Source: Aliidiomarina maris
GTDB taxonomy: Bacteria; Pseudomonadota; Gammaproteobacteria; Enterobacterales; Alteromonadaceae
DNA: 64,000 bases
Assembly: GCF_003987335.1 (NCBI RefSeq)
Contig: NZ_PIPK01000003.1
Location: forward strand, 227,297 to 291,296
Direction: 5' to 3'
Of this stretch, positions 39,054 to 48,168 are shown one piece after another. The position numbers were made by a program, and so were the translations under genes. The notes below the pieces were generated by a model. The model ran no database searches, had not been told where the DNA came from, and worked only from the letters and a program-made list of their open reading frames with translations. Each line of letters starts with the position of its first letter. The stretch's first letter is position 1.

Positions 39054-40622
39054 CTAAAACCCAAGCGGAATGCCAAAGCTAAAGAAACTCACCAGCAACA
39101 CTATCCAAACACCTAAAAATGCTAAGGAATAAGGTAGCATCATCGCGATCATGTCGCCAAAAGTAAGTTCAGGTTTATATTTGCGCATAAATGCCAGCAC
39201 GATACCCGCGTAGCTCATCATTGGGGTAATAATGTTGGTAGCAGAGTCCGCCACACGAAACGCTGCGGTGACTAAATCTGGTGTCATTTGCGGGTTGACC
39301 ATATACAGCATCGGAATAAATATCGGCCCGAGCAACATCCATTTCGACGTTAACCCACCCACAAAAATATTAATTAACGCGGTGGTCAGCACGAAGCCAA
39401 TAATCAGCAGCACAGGGAACTGTTGTAAGCCCAGCGAGCTAAGCCCTGTGGCACCTAAATAGGTAATATACGAACCTAAACCAGAGTAAGTCAGCACCCC
39501 TAAAAAGTTGTAACAGAAGAACGTCAGTACCAAAATGTAGCCCATGGTGTCCATTTGCTTCACCATTGCACGCACCACGTCCATCATGCTGTTGAAACGA
39601 CCTGCCGCCACCCCGAAGAACACACCAACCACCAGGAACACAAAGGTAATCAGCAAAATGACATTGTTCAAAAATGGGGTGTGTCGCACGCCGTCGGCGT
39701 CTTCATAGGGTGCTAATGGGCCAAGGGCCAGCAACACCAGCGCACCTAGGGCTAACAGCAAACCAATACCGGCCCAACGCAGACCCTTTTGCTCTTCGGG
39801 GCTGACATCGAAGTCGGTCAAACTGAGCTCTTCTGGCACCACAAAGCTTTTCTTATTCAGCCGTGGCTGCACGAATTTTAGGGTCACAAAGGCGCCTACC
39901 GCGCCGAGCACAAAGGTAGATACCAAAATAAAATAGTAATTCATGGTGGCAGGGGTCAGTGGGTCGCCCTGAGCATTCACGAAAGGCACGCCTTGTGCTT
40001 CCGCAAAGATTTGCGCATTGACGCCCAGAATCACGTCAATTGGCGTGGCGGGAATGAGATTAGCGCTAAACCCCGCTGACACCCCTGCGAACGCGGCCGC
40101 CATGCCGATCAGTGGGTTCTTGCCTAAACCAGCATAGAGTAAACCCGCCAATGGGATCAGTACCAAGTACCCAGCATCGGTGGCAATTGAGCTCATAATG
40201 CCTAAGAACACCAACACCAAGGGCAGCCAGTTGACCGGAATACCACGGCCAATTTTCTTCAAAATCGCGGCAAACATACCGGAGTTTTCCGCGACACCCA
40301 CACCCAGCATCACGATCAGAATCACCCCTAACACACCACCGCCGAACCCTAGCCAGTTAGCGAGCAAGGCATTATCGAACAGCCAGCGCACGTTCTCTGT
40401 CGCCAACATGTTCTGGATGCCATGGGTGATTGGCTCACCGTCGCCACCAAAGGTGGTAAAAGTAACACCGCTGAGCAGCGCGCTGATGACTAGGGCGCCG
40501 ACCAAAAAAGCAATAAAGATAATCACCGGGTCGGGAATGATCTTACCGGCGCGTTCAACAAAGGCGATAAAGCCTTTTTCCTGTTCTTGAGGTGGCTGTT
40601 GGGGGGTGTTCGATTGGCTCAC
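39054..40622 (-). CDS. AbgT-family transporter
   Basis: Secondary transporter of the AbgT/MtrF group, which moves p-aminobenzoyl-glutamate or exports sulfonamide-like compounds. There are about nine to eleven hydrophobic helices, starting FIAFVERAGKIIPDPVIIFIAF. Family signatures are SSIATDAGYLVLIPLAG, FSANLIPATPIDVILG and ADSATNIITPMMSYAG. Two GTG starts are possible: 40622, with AGAGAG eight bases before it, is preferred over 40661, which has no good site. The stop lies 32 bases before the GDPD start, so the two may be co-transcribed. Confidence 0.93.
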   Translation of the reverse strand: MSQSNTPQQPPQEQEKGFIAFVERAGKIIPDPVIIFIAFLVGALVISALLSGVTFTTFGGDGEPITHGIQNMLATENVRWLFDNALLANWLGFGGGVLGVILIVMLGVGVAENSGMFAAILKKIGRGIPVNWLPLVLVFLGIMSSIATDAGYLVLIPLAGLLYAGLGKNPLIGMAAAFAGVSAGFSANLIPATPIDVILGVNAQIFAEAQGVPFVNAQGDPLTPATMNYYFILVSTFVLGAVGAFVTLKFVQPRLNKKSFVVPEELSLTDFDVSPEEQKGLRWAGIGLLLALGALVLLALGPLAPYEDADGVRHTPFLNNVILLITFVFLVVGVFFGVAAGRFNSMMDVVRAMVKQMDTMGYILVLTFFCYNFLGVLTYSGLGSYITYLGATGLSSLGLQQFPVLLIIGFVLTTALINIFVGGLTSKWMLLGPIFIPMLYMVNPQMTPDLVTAAFRVADSATNIITPMMSYAGIVLAFMRKYKPELTFGDMIAMMLPYSLAFLGVWIVLLVSFFSFGIPLGF

Positions 40623-40720
40623 TGTGTTAACTCTCTTTTTGCTATGCGGCTTGGCGCTCACACCACCAAGCCGCTACATCAGCATTCGAGGATATAAAAC
40701 CACACGCGGTGGGGCAAGGC

Positions 40721-43159
40721 TTAATCACCTTGCCCTTGTGGCTGACTGCGGTGCCAAGCCCGTTCTTCGCGCCAGCAATACAGCACTGGCACCACAAACA
40801 TGCTCAGTACCACGAAGGTTAATCCACCCACGGTTGGGATCGCCATCGGGATCATCAAATCAGCGCCGCGCCCGGTTGCTGTTAGCACCGGGAAGAGTGC
40901 GAGTATCGTGGTCGCCGAGGTCACCAGCACGTCTTGCATCGCTTCGATGCTGTCACGTTGCTCGCGTTGGTAGCGCACCCGAATCGGATAACGTTCACGC
41001 CCTTCGACGCTTGTCGTCACTTGCAAACCGCCAATCGCCGCGCTGATCACCTGCTGCACTTGGTCAACTCGCAAGCCATAGCGCGCCATTTCTTCCCGCT
41101 TTAAGTGAATTTCCAGATACGGACTGCCCACCACACGCTCAGCATTGACCGATGCACCGTTCACACCTGGTGCTTCGCGCAAGGCCGCTTCAATCGCCAG
41201 AGCCGCTTGCTCCAACGTGGCTAAATCACCGGCTTGGACTTTCACGCCCATTGCCGCACGCATGCCCGTTTGCAGCATTAACTGCCGGGTTTCAATCGGC
41301 TGCAATTTCGGCGCTGAGGTCACCCCAGGCACTCGCGCAGCCTCGACAATTGCCTGCCAAATATCGTCGGTGCTTCGAATGTGCTCACGCCATTGGCGAT
41401 ACGGGCGCCCGCGACGGCTTTCGATTAGATTGCCGTGTTCATCACGAGCGAACTCCCCGTCGCTGTCGACGGCGAAGGTTAAGCGGCGACCGTTGTCGTC
41501 GGTTTTAAATTCACTTTTATAGTGAATCACGGTTTCTATCATCGACACCGGCGCGGGGTCGAGTGCGGTTTCCGCGCGGCCGATTTTACCGACTACAGAT
41601 TCCACTTCAGGAATGGCGGCAATGGCGCGGTCTTGTTGGCTCAACACATCCAAAGCCTCACCGATAGATGCGTGGGGCATGGTAGTTGGCATCAACAAAA
41701 ACGCGCCTTCGTCTAATGGCGGCATAAACTCGCGCCCTAAGCCCGGCACAATTGCAGCACCGAGTGCAACAACCAGTAGCGGCAGTGCAAGGAACAGTGC
41801 TTTGAAGCGCAAACACCAGCGCAACGTGCGCTCGTAAAAATGCAGTAGCAGACTAAACCCGCCCACCACAACGGCAAAAATCAACAGCACAAACACCAGA
41901 GCCAACACAATGGCTGCCAACAAAACCAAGGTTTTGGTATAGGCGAGCGGGGTAAACAACTTGCCTTCGGCGCCGGTCATGGTGAACACCGGCAGGAAAC
42001 TGATCACCGTGGTGGCAATGGCTGTGGCCACGGCAGGCGCCACTTCTTTGGTCGCGCGTGCTATCACACCGGTTAAGTCCTGATCCGGCGATTGCCTGCG
42101 GTGGCGCAATACATTGTCGGTGACGATAATGCCCATATCGACAATGGTGCCAATGGCGATAGCAATCCCCGCCAGCGCGACAATATTCGCCTCGACGCCC
42201 AGTAAGCGCATGCCAATAAATGTCAACAACACCGCTAATGGCAGCATCGTGGCGACACTCAGCGCAGCCCTAAAATGCAACAGCATAATCAACACCACTA
42301 CGGCCGTGATAATCAACTGCTGACTTAGTGCGTCACTTAAGGTGCCTAGGGTTTCCTGAATTAGAATAGAGCGGTCATAAAATGGCACGACTTCTAACTG
42401 ACTTAAAGTCATCCAATTTGGCCACTGCTCGCGTGGGTGGTCTTTTAACCACTGGGTCCATGCTTGCTGTGCTTCGTCGGCGAAACCAAAGTTGACACTC
42501 GCTACATCCGCCACCCGAATCGGGATATTATTGGACGCTAAACGCACTACGGTTTGCTCAATGTCCTGCAAAGAGCGAATAAAGCCGACACCACGCACCA
42601 TGTATTCGACACGGTTAATTTCAGTGGTACGCGCGCCCACATCCTGATTTGACTCACGTACCGCATCCATCACTTGTTCAATGGTGACGTTGTAATAACG
42701 TAATGCCTCAGGGTCGACATCGATTTGGCCAAGTGCTGTCGCGTCCGGGCCTAAGGTAGGCTGCACGCCGTCAGGTAAGGTACCGGCAGGTAAGCTGCTT
42801 AGCTTTTCCAGTAGGCGTGTGCGCGACCAATAAAACTCAACACTGTCATCAAAAATGACTGCAATGCTGGAGAAGCCAAACATCGACAAGGTACGTACGT
42901 CTTTTACCCCAGGCACGCCCATCAATGCGACGCTGAGTGGGTAGCTGACCTGGTCATCCACATCCTGTGGCGAGCGCCCTGCCCATTCAGTAAATACAAT
43001 CTGCTGGTTCTCACCGATATTCGGAATTGCATCCACCGCAATCGGTGAACGCGGCGTGCCAGTGTCCCAGTTGAACGGCGCCACCGAGATGCCGGCGCCA
43101 ATGATCACTAGGATGAGCAGCGCTACAATGAGTTTGTTCGTTAGCAGCCATCGAATCAT
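40721..43159 (-). CDS. CusA/CzcA-type heavy-metal RND permease with internal deletions
   Basis: Clearly from the metal-efflux RND family (MIRWLLTNKLIVALLILVII; QVSYPLSVALMGVPGVKDVR; DANIVALAGIAIAIGTIVDM type segment). At 812 residues it is about 200 short of the family (1047 in E. coli CusA). Compared with remembered CusA/CzcA sequences, pieces are absent after GPDATALGQ (residue 145), after SVNFGFA (about 226) and after AMQDVLVTSA (about 749). The last gap would remove most of the second transmembrane bundle. The frame is kept throughout. Function as a pump is doubtful. The start overlaps the upstream gene by ATGA. A sequencing or assembly error has to be excluded. Confidence 0.85.
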   Translation of the reverse strand: MIRWLLTNKLIVALLILVIIGAGISVAPFNWDTGTPRSPIAVDAIPNIGENQQIVFTEWAGRSPQDVDDQVSYPLSVALMGVPGVKDVRTLSMFGFSSIAVIFDDSVEFYWSRTRLLEKLSSLPAGTLPDGVQPTLGPDATALGQIDVDPEALRYYNVTIEQVMDAVRESNQDVGARTTEINRVEYMVRGVGFIRSLQDIEQTVVRLASNNIPIRVADVASVNFGFADEAQQAWTQWLKDHPREQWPNWMTLSQLEVVPFYDRSILIQETLGTLSDALSQQLIITAVVVLIMLLHFRAALSVATMLPLAVLLTFIGMRLLGVEANIVALAGIAIAIGTIVDMGIIVTDNVLRHRRQSPDQDLTGVIARATKEVAPAVATAIATTVISFLPVFTMTGAEGKLFTPLAYTKTLVLLAAIVLALVFVLLIFAVVVGGFSLLLHFYERTLRWCLRFKALFLALPLLVVALGAAIVPGLGREFMPPLDEGAFLLMPTTMPHASIGEALDVLSQQDRAIAAIPEVESVVGKIGRAETALDPAPVSMIETVIHYKSEFKTDDNGRRLTFAVDSDGEFARDEHGNLIESRRGRPYRQWREHIRSTDDIWQAIVEAARVPGVTSAPKLQPIETRQLMLQTGMRAAMGVKVQAGDLATLEQAALAIEAALREAPGVNGASVNAERVVGSPYLEIHLKREEMARYGLRVDQVQQVISAAIGGLQVTTSVEGRERYPIRVRYQREQRDSIEAMQDVLVTSATTILALFPVLTATGRGADLMIPMAIPTVGGLTFVVLSMFVVPVLYCWREERAWHRSQPQGQGD

Positions 43160-43671
43160 TCGCCATGCCCCCCTGCAGCCCCTTCAAGCGCACCGCGCAT
43201 ACTACCGCAACGCAACATTTGGCTACCAAAATATGGGTTTAACAAGCTGTCTTCCTGCTGCAACCAGTAGGCACCGGCGTCATCGCGAGCCATCGGGCAG
43301 AACATCAGGTACAAGGTGCCCTCGTGGTACCCGCTATGGGCTAAGGCAATCACCGCTTGCGAATGGGCATAAAAATGGTCGCGCGCACGAACAATGTCAT
43401 TCACGTGATGGGCATGACCTGCACCTTGGTTGAGGTGGCTCTCAATCTCAGCGGCATGCTGCGGCCATTGCACCCCTGCCACGGCATCGTAAAACAGCGG
43501 CGTCGCTTTGGGCGGCAAACTCTCGACGCTATCGGTTGGCGCCATCCAATTGTCATCAAACGACGGACGGTAACTGGCGCACGCAGTCGCGCCCCAGATA
43601 GCTATAAATATTACAAGGCACACCCGGCGAAATGGCCGGACAGCCGAGCAAGCTGATGTTTGAATAAACAT
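43156..43671 (-). CDS. Small exported protein resembling the C-terminus of a CusB-type adaptor (DUF3347-like)
   Basis: A 171-residue protein with a hydrophobic leader (VCLVIFIAIWGATACAS; possible lipobox at ATAC) and a C-terminal block CPMARDDAGAYWLQQEDSLL followed by NPYFGSQMLRCG. That block matches the metal-chelating DUF3347-type extension of copper-efflux adaptors. The lipoyl, barrel and hairpin domains of a real adaptor are missing. It may be a small metal-binding lipoprotein or the two fused ends of a deleted adaptor gene. AGGAG precedes the ATG. Translationally coupled to the CusA-like gene. Confidence 0.65.
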   Translation of the reverse strand: MFIQTSACSAVRPFRRVCLVIFIAIWGATACASYRPSFDDNWMAPTDSVESLPPKATPLFYDAVAGVQWPQHAAEIESHLNQGAGHAHHVNDIVRARDHFYAHSQAVIALAHSGYHEGTLYLMFCPMARDDAGAYWLQQEDSLLNPYFGSQMLRCGSMRGALEGAAGGHGE

Positions 43672-43743
43672 GAAGTATCTCCTGAATCAATTCACACGCA
43701 GGCACATAAGCTCCTGCGACACGGGCATTCGATTCAGGCGATA

Positions 43744-44007
43744 TTAGGTGGCGGTGTCGGTTGTAGATTGAAGTGTTGGTAGCGAGCTACAACAAAAGCG
43801 ACAGCAATTTGCCGCCCCTTGGAGGTCACAGCATGTGTCTTGCTGCTTCTCGTGCTGAGTGTCGTGGCAGTCCGCTTTGCTGGTAGTGGCTTCAACGACC
43901 GGCTGGTGCTCGCCGTGACTTATGGATGGCCACGGCGTAGCCGCTGAGACAGGCAGCAGCATGACGGTAAACATAAGTAGTGTTAAAAACAGGCGTTGAA
44001 TAAGCAC
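43744..44007 (-). CDS. Small Cys/His-rich exported protein
   Basis: An 87-residue product with a signal peptide (LFLTLLMFTVMLLPVSAA). The mature part is rich in Cys and His (KADCHDTQHEKQQDTCCDLQ, then CCRFCC), suggesting periplasmic copper or other soft-metal binding. It heads the metal-efflux remnant. The GTG at 44007 lacks a good ribosome site; an ATG at 43974 would shorten the signal peptide too far. Function is inferred from composition and neighbours only. Confidence 0.6.
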   Translation of the reverse strand: MLIQRLFLTLLMFTVMLLPVSAATPWPSISHGEHQPVVEATTSKADCHDTQHEKQQDTCCDLQGAANCCRFCCSSLPTLQSTTDTAT

Positions 44008-44221
44008 TTTGGTTAACCACGCATCAAGATACGTTCATTGTACACATACTAGCGACTAACGATCTAGACAAGTTTAACCACACCGTCGAAGATAGCATGC
44101 CACATTTTATTACATTTTAGCGCAACGGTTGGCTCGCAAACTGCGATACACTCGAGCCGACATTTAGTTTAACCAACACATTATAACGAGTCGATTAAAC
44201 GACGATTAATAGGGATACACT

Positions 44222-46756
44222 ATGGCAACCACCAGATTTATGGCGCGCAAGTCAACCCTTGCCAGCCTAATAGCCATGAGCTTAATGCTCTCACCTGCCT
44301 TTGCCGAAGAAGCAGAAAGTGAAGAAGCCGCAGAGAAAGGCTACGCCGAACTCATCGCTGATCTTGCAGCTCAAGAAGGCTTGTTTAATTTTTATCGCAA
44401 CACCGACAGCGGCGAAACTATGCTGTCGTTGCGTGAAGAGCAACTGAATACACCGTTTATTTATCACGCCCAAACCATGGACGGCGTGGTAGAAGCTGGC
44501 CACTTCCGTGGTAATTTCCGTGATACGCGCTTGATTGAGTTCCGTCGTCATTTCAACCGCATTGAAGTGGTCACCTGGAACCCGCGTTTTGTATTTGATG
44601 AAAATAACCCATTAAGCCGCGCTGCAGAAGCCAACCGCAGTGAAGCCGTATTAGCGGTGTTAGACATTGAAGCCGATGACAATGGCCGCGTGTTGTTAAA
44701 AGCAGATCCACTGTTCAAGAGCCAGGCGTTACATCGAATTGCGCCGTGGGCCAACCCGAATCAATCGGGGCCACGTTTTTCTCTCGGCCAACTAAGTGCC
44801 GACCGTTCACGCATTGCCCGCGAGCGCGTGTATGACAACAACATGGACGTCGTAGTTGACTACGTATTCTTAAATGAAGAGCCGGTGGTATTTGGTTCAG
44901 CCGCTATCGCTGACCCACGTTCAATTACCATTAGTTTACAGCACTCCTTTATTGAAATGCCTGACAACGACTATCAACCACGTCGCGACGACCCGCGTGT
45001 TGGCTATTTCACCCAAGAATTTGACCAAATGACCAACCCAGAATGGGCACCATGGGGTGATGTCATCAACCGCTGGAACCTGGTTAAACAAGACCCAAAT
45101 GCAGCCTTGTCTGAGCCTGTTGAGCCTATCGTTTGGTGGATAGAAAACACTACCCCACACGAATGGCGCGATGCGATTCGCCAAGGCGTGGAAGATTGGA
45201 ATATTGCCTTTGAAGCAGCCGGTTTCAAAAACGCGTTAGTGGTTAAAGTGCAGCCTGACGACGCCGAATGGGACGCCGGTGACGTGAATTACAACGTATT
45301 ACGCTGGACGTCATCACCGCGCCCGCCCTTTGGTGGCTATGGACCTTCTTTGGCAAACCCGATGACCGGCGAGCTAATCAGTTCAAACATTATGCTTGAG
45401 TTCGTCTTTATGTCGAACCGCTGGACTTTAGGCGAACTTTTCTCGAACGGTGCTGCACTCGGCGATTACCACAACTTTGATGACGCGCACATGTATTGCA
45501 GCCACGGCCACGAAGTGCAAATGGGTCACATGTTAGGTCGTTTAGCCTCAGACCAGCGCATGTACGACGACATTGAAAACGACCCGATTTTAGTCCAGGC
45601 ATTACGCCATTTGATTATGCATGAAGTGGGTCACACTTTAGGTTTGAACCACAACATGAAATCTCATGGTTTATGGGACAACGAGCAGGTGCATGACGCC
45701 GCATTAACCCAAGGTGTGATTGCCGGCTCAGTGATGGACTATAACCCAGTTAACATTGCGCCAGTTGGTAAAGCTCAAGGCGATTATTACAGCTATAAGC
45801 CAGGCCCTTACGACTTGTGGGCAATTGAGTATGGCTATTCACCAGCCCTTGATGATGCTGACGCAGAAGAAGCACGTTTACAGCAAATCTTAAGCCGTTC
45901 TCATGAGCGTGAGTTAGCCTTCGGCAATGACGCTGATGATATGCGCGCGCCAGGTCGCCATATCGACCCGCGCATTATGACTGGTGCGATGAGCTCTGAC
46001 CCTGTGGCCTATGCCATTGACCGTTGGGACCTAGTCAACCATGAGTTTGGTGAGCTGCTGGACAAAGGCCGTGAAGACGGTCAATCGCACCAACGCGTGC
46101 TGACCAGCGCTAACATGCTGTTTGGTCAGTATGCCGGCCAAGCAACTGTGGTCAGTCGTTATATTGGTGGTGTGTATGTTGAGCGCGCTTACGTCGGCCA
46201 AACCAACGATGTACGCCCGTATACACCTGTACCACGCGACACCCAACGTCAAGCTATGCAAGCGTTAAACAACTATGTGTTTGCCGCAGATACGCTGGAA
46301 AGCATGCAGCCAGTATTGGCTTACATGCAGCAGCAACGCCGTGGTTTTAATCACTGGGGTAATAACGAAGACCCGCGTCCGCATCAGATGATTCTGAACA
46401 TGCAACGTAACGTGTTTAACCATATCTTGCATGAGAACGTGTTGCTGCGTTTGTCTGACACAGCGATGTACGGCAACGAGTACAGCTTGACCGATATGCT
46501 GGGCGACTTAACTGGTGGTGTGTTTAACGGCACCCACACAACAGTGAGTCAAAACCTGCAAATCGAGTACGTCAATCGCCTAATCGGTATCGCTGGTTTA
46601 GAGGGTGGTTCTGGCTACGACAACTTAAGCCAAGCGGCAGCGGTTGGCCAGTTACGCCGTATCCGTAACATGAGCGCTCCGCGCCGTGCCGGCGACTCTG
46701 TCAGCAACCACTATGGTTACTTGCACTTGTTAATTGACCGCGCATTCGAAGCGTAA
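44222..46756 (+). CDS. Exported zinc-dependent metalloprotease (DUF5117/DUF5118 type)
   Basis: An 844-residue secreted protease. The signal peptide ends SPAFA-EE. An N-terminal DUF5118/5117-like region follows, then a metzincin-type zinc site MHEVGHTLGLNHNMKSH (H467, H471, H477) and the downstream methionine-turn segment SVMDYNPVN. AGGGATA precedes the ATG. Large enzymes of this type are common in proteolytic marine gammaproteobacteria and probably degrade external protein. It is a single transcription unit with its own terminator. Confidence 0.9.
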   Translation: MATTRFMARKSTLASLIAMSLMLSPAFAEEAESEEAAEKGYAELIADLAAQEGLFNFYRNTDSGETMLSLREEQLNTPFIYHAQTMDGVVEAGHFRGNFRDTRLIEFRRHFNRIEVVTWNPRFVFDENNPLSRAAEANRSEAVLAVLDIEADDNGRVLLKADPLFKSQALHRIAPWANPNQSGPRFSLGQLSADRSRIARERVYDNNMDVVVDYVFLNEEPVVFGSAAIADPRSITISLQHSFIEMPDNDYQPRRDDPRVGYFTQEFDQMTNPEWAPWGDVINRWNLVKQDPNAALSEPVEPIVWWIENTTPHEWRDAIRQGVEDWNIAFEAAGFKNALVVKVQPDDAEWDAGDVNYNVLRWTSSPRPPFGGYGPSLANPMTGELISSNIMLEFVFMSNRWTLGELFSNGAALGDYHNFDDAHMYCSHGHEVQMGHMLGRLASDQRMYDDIENDPILVQALRHLIMHEVGHTLGLNHNMKSHGLWDNEQVHDAALTQGVIAGSVMDYNPVNIAPVGKAQGDYYSYKPGPYDLWAIEYGYSPALDDADAEEARLQQILSRSHERELAFGNDADDMRAPGRHIDPRIMTGAMSSDPVAYAIDRWDLVNHEFGELLDKGREDGQSHQRVLTSANMLFGQYAGQATVVSRYIGGVYVERAYVGQTNDVRPYTPVPRDTQRQAMQALNNYVFAADTLESMQPVLAYMQQQRRGFNHWGNNEDPRPHQMILNMQRNVFNHILHENVLLRLSDTAMYGNEYSLTDMLGDLTGGVFNGTHTTVSQNLQIEYVNRLIGIAGLEGGSGYDNLSQAAAVGQLRRIRNMSAPRRAGDSVSNHYGYLHLLIDRAFEA

Positions 46757-46775
46757 GCGCGACGTTAGTTAGTTT

Positions 46776-46812
46776 AAAAGCCAGCCCGAGTTCATCGCGG
46801 TTGGCTTTTTTA
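46776..46812 (+). terminator. Terminator after the zinc metalloprotease
   Basis: AAAAGCCAGCC pairs with GGTTGGCTTTT around a 12-base loop, followed by T residues, 20 bases after the stop. The A-rich left side may also serve the convergent transporter gene. Confidence 0.7.
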
Positions 46813-46834
46813 ATACCTTAAGTGATGCCCCCTG

Positions 46835-48100
46835 TTATGCGCCAAGGGCCAGCCAAATACTGCGTGCGCCCAGTGCGATAGCAATCACCAAGACGATGCC
46901 GCCGCGCACATTTTGCCAGCGATGATTCGCAAACACGCCCATTTGGCGATGGTTCACTGCTAACAATAGAAAGCCGGTGATAAATGGAAGTAAAATGCCA
47001 TTCGCGACCTGTGCAAACATGATCAACGTGACCGGTTGCACACCTAGCGAAGCTATCACCATACCGACGATAATAATGCTTAGCCAGGTTAAGCGAAATG
47101 GCCAGCCACGCATGTCGCTCGACCAACCCATCACCCCCGTCAAGGCGTAAGCCGATGCTAACGGCGCGGTCACCGCAGACGACACGCCCGCGGCCAATAG
47201 GCCAATCGCCATTAAATAGGTAGCGGCAACACCAAACACAGGCTCCAGCCCACGCGCTAAATCGGCAGCGCCGGTGATGGTGCCCGGTTGATTAAAAAAT
47301 GCAGCGGCAGCGCTAGATAATATAGCCAGGGTTACGAGGCCACCCAGAGGAATCGAGGTGCGAGTATCGGCACGCGCTTGCTGCAAATGCGCGCGTACAA
47401 TGTCAGTGCTCTGCGGGTGACGCTGTGGCCAGCGTTTTGCCGCGCTAGCTGCGTGTAAAAACAGGGCATAGGGCACAACCGTCGTGCCAATTAATGCCAT
47501 CGTCGTCAGTGCACCACCAGACGGAATGGCAGGCAGCACCAGCCCTCGTGCCATTGCGGTAAGATCAGGACGGGTTAATACAAAGGTGGTGATAAACGCC
47601 AAGGACATCAACACCACCAATCCAATCAAGATCTTTTCAATACGCTGGTAATAGCCGCCCCATAAAATGGCGATGGCTAGCAACCCAATGATAAGCGCCC
47701 ATGGGTTTAACCCCAATTGCTGGCGAAACCACGCTACCCACGCCGTGTCTTGCCAAATGCCCTGCGCGCCCATACTCGCGCCCGTCAGGTTACCGCCTTG
47801 AAAGGCGCTGTTGCCAATCACGACTGCAGCCACGACTAATCCGATAAAGCCAACCTTCAAACTCGGGTGCTTGACCACATTGCGTAGCGCTTCACCGAGC
47901 CCTGCGCCTGTCACTACCCCCACACGTGCCGCCATTTCTTGCAGCACCATAGTGGCGGCAATTGCAAACACCAGCGCCCACAGCAGCGCATAGCCAAATT
48001 GCGCGCCAGCCATGGACGCAGTTACCACAGTGCCGGGGCCAATAAAGGCTGCCGCAACTAAAGTTGCCGGGCCAAAACGAAACCAAGTACGAAATGCCAT
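46835..48100 (-). CDS. Nramp-family divalent metal transporter, non-canonical
   Basis: A 421-residue, 11-helix transporter of the Nramp/SLC11 family. Helix 1 reads GPATLVAAAFIGPGTVVTAS, so the metal-binding DPGN is replaced by GPGT. The helix-6 region is TVVPYALFLHAASAAKRW instead of the classical MPH form. Canonical Mn2+/Fe2+ coordination is thus altered; the substrate may be another cation. It is a single gene, convergent with the metalloprotease and separated from pepO by a terminator. Confidence 0.88.
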   Translation of the reverse strand: MAFRTWFRFGPATLVAAAFIGPGTVVTASMAGAQFGYALLWALVFAIAATMVLQEMAARVGVVTGAGLGEALRNVVKHPSLKVGFIGLVVAAVVIGNSAFQGGNLTGASMGAQGIWQDTAWVAWFRQQLGLNPWALIIGLLAIAILWGGYYQRIEKILIGLVVLMSLAFITTFVLTRPDLTAMARGLVLPAIPSGGALTTMALIGTTVVPYALFLHAASAAKRWPQRHPQSTDIVRAHLQQARADTRTSIPLGGLVTLAILSSAAAAFFNQPGTITGAADLARGLEPVFGVAATYLMAIGLLAAGVSSAVTAPLASAYALTGVMGWSSDMRGWPFRLTWLSIIIVGMVIASLGVQPVTLIMFAQVANGILLPFITGFLLLAVNHRQMGVFANHRWQNVRGGIVLVIAIALGARSIWLALGA

Positions 48101-48111
48101 TAATCGCTCAT

Positions 48112-48138
48112 AAAAAAAGGGACCTGAAGTCCCTTTTT
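48112..48138 (-). terminator. Terminator of the M13 peptidase gene
   Basis: AAAAAGGGAC / GTCCCTTTTT, a 10-bp stem with a 5-base loop and a T tract on the minus strand, 31 bases after the stop. Confidence 0.9.
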
Positions 48139-48168
48139 ACATGCTTGTTGCTGCTTTACAAGGCAAAT

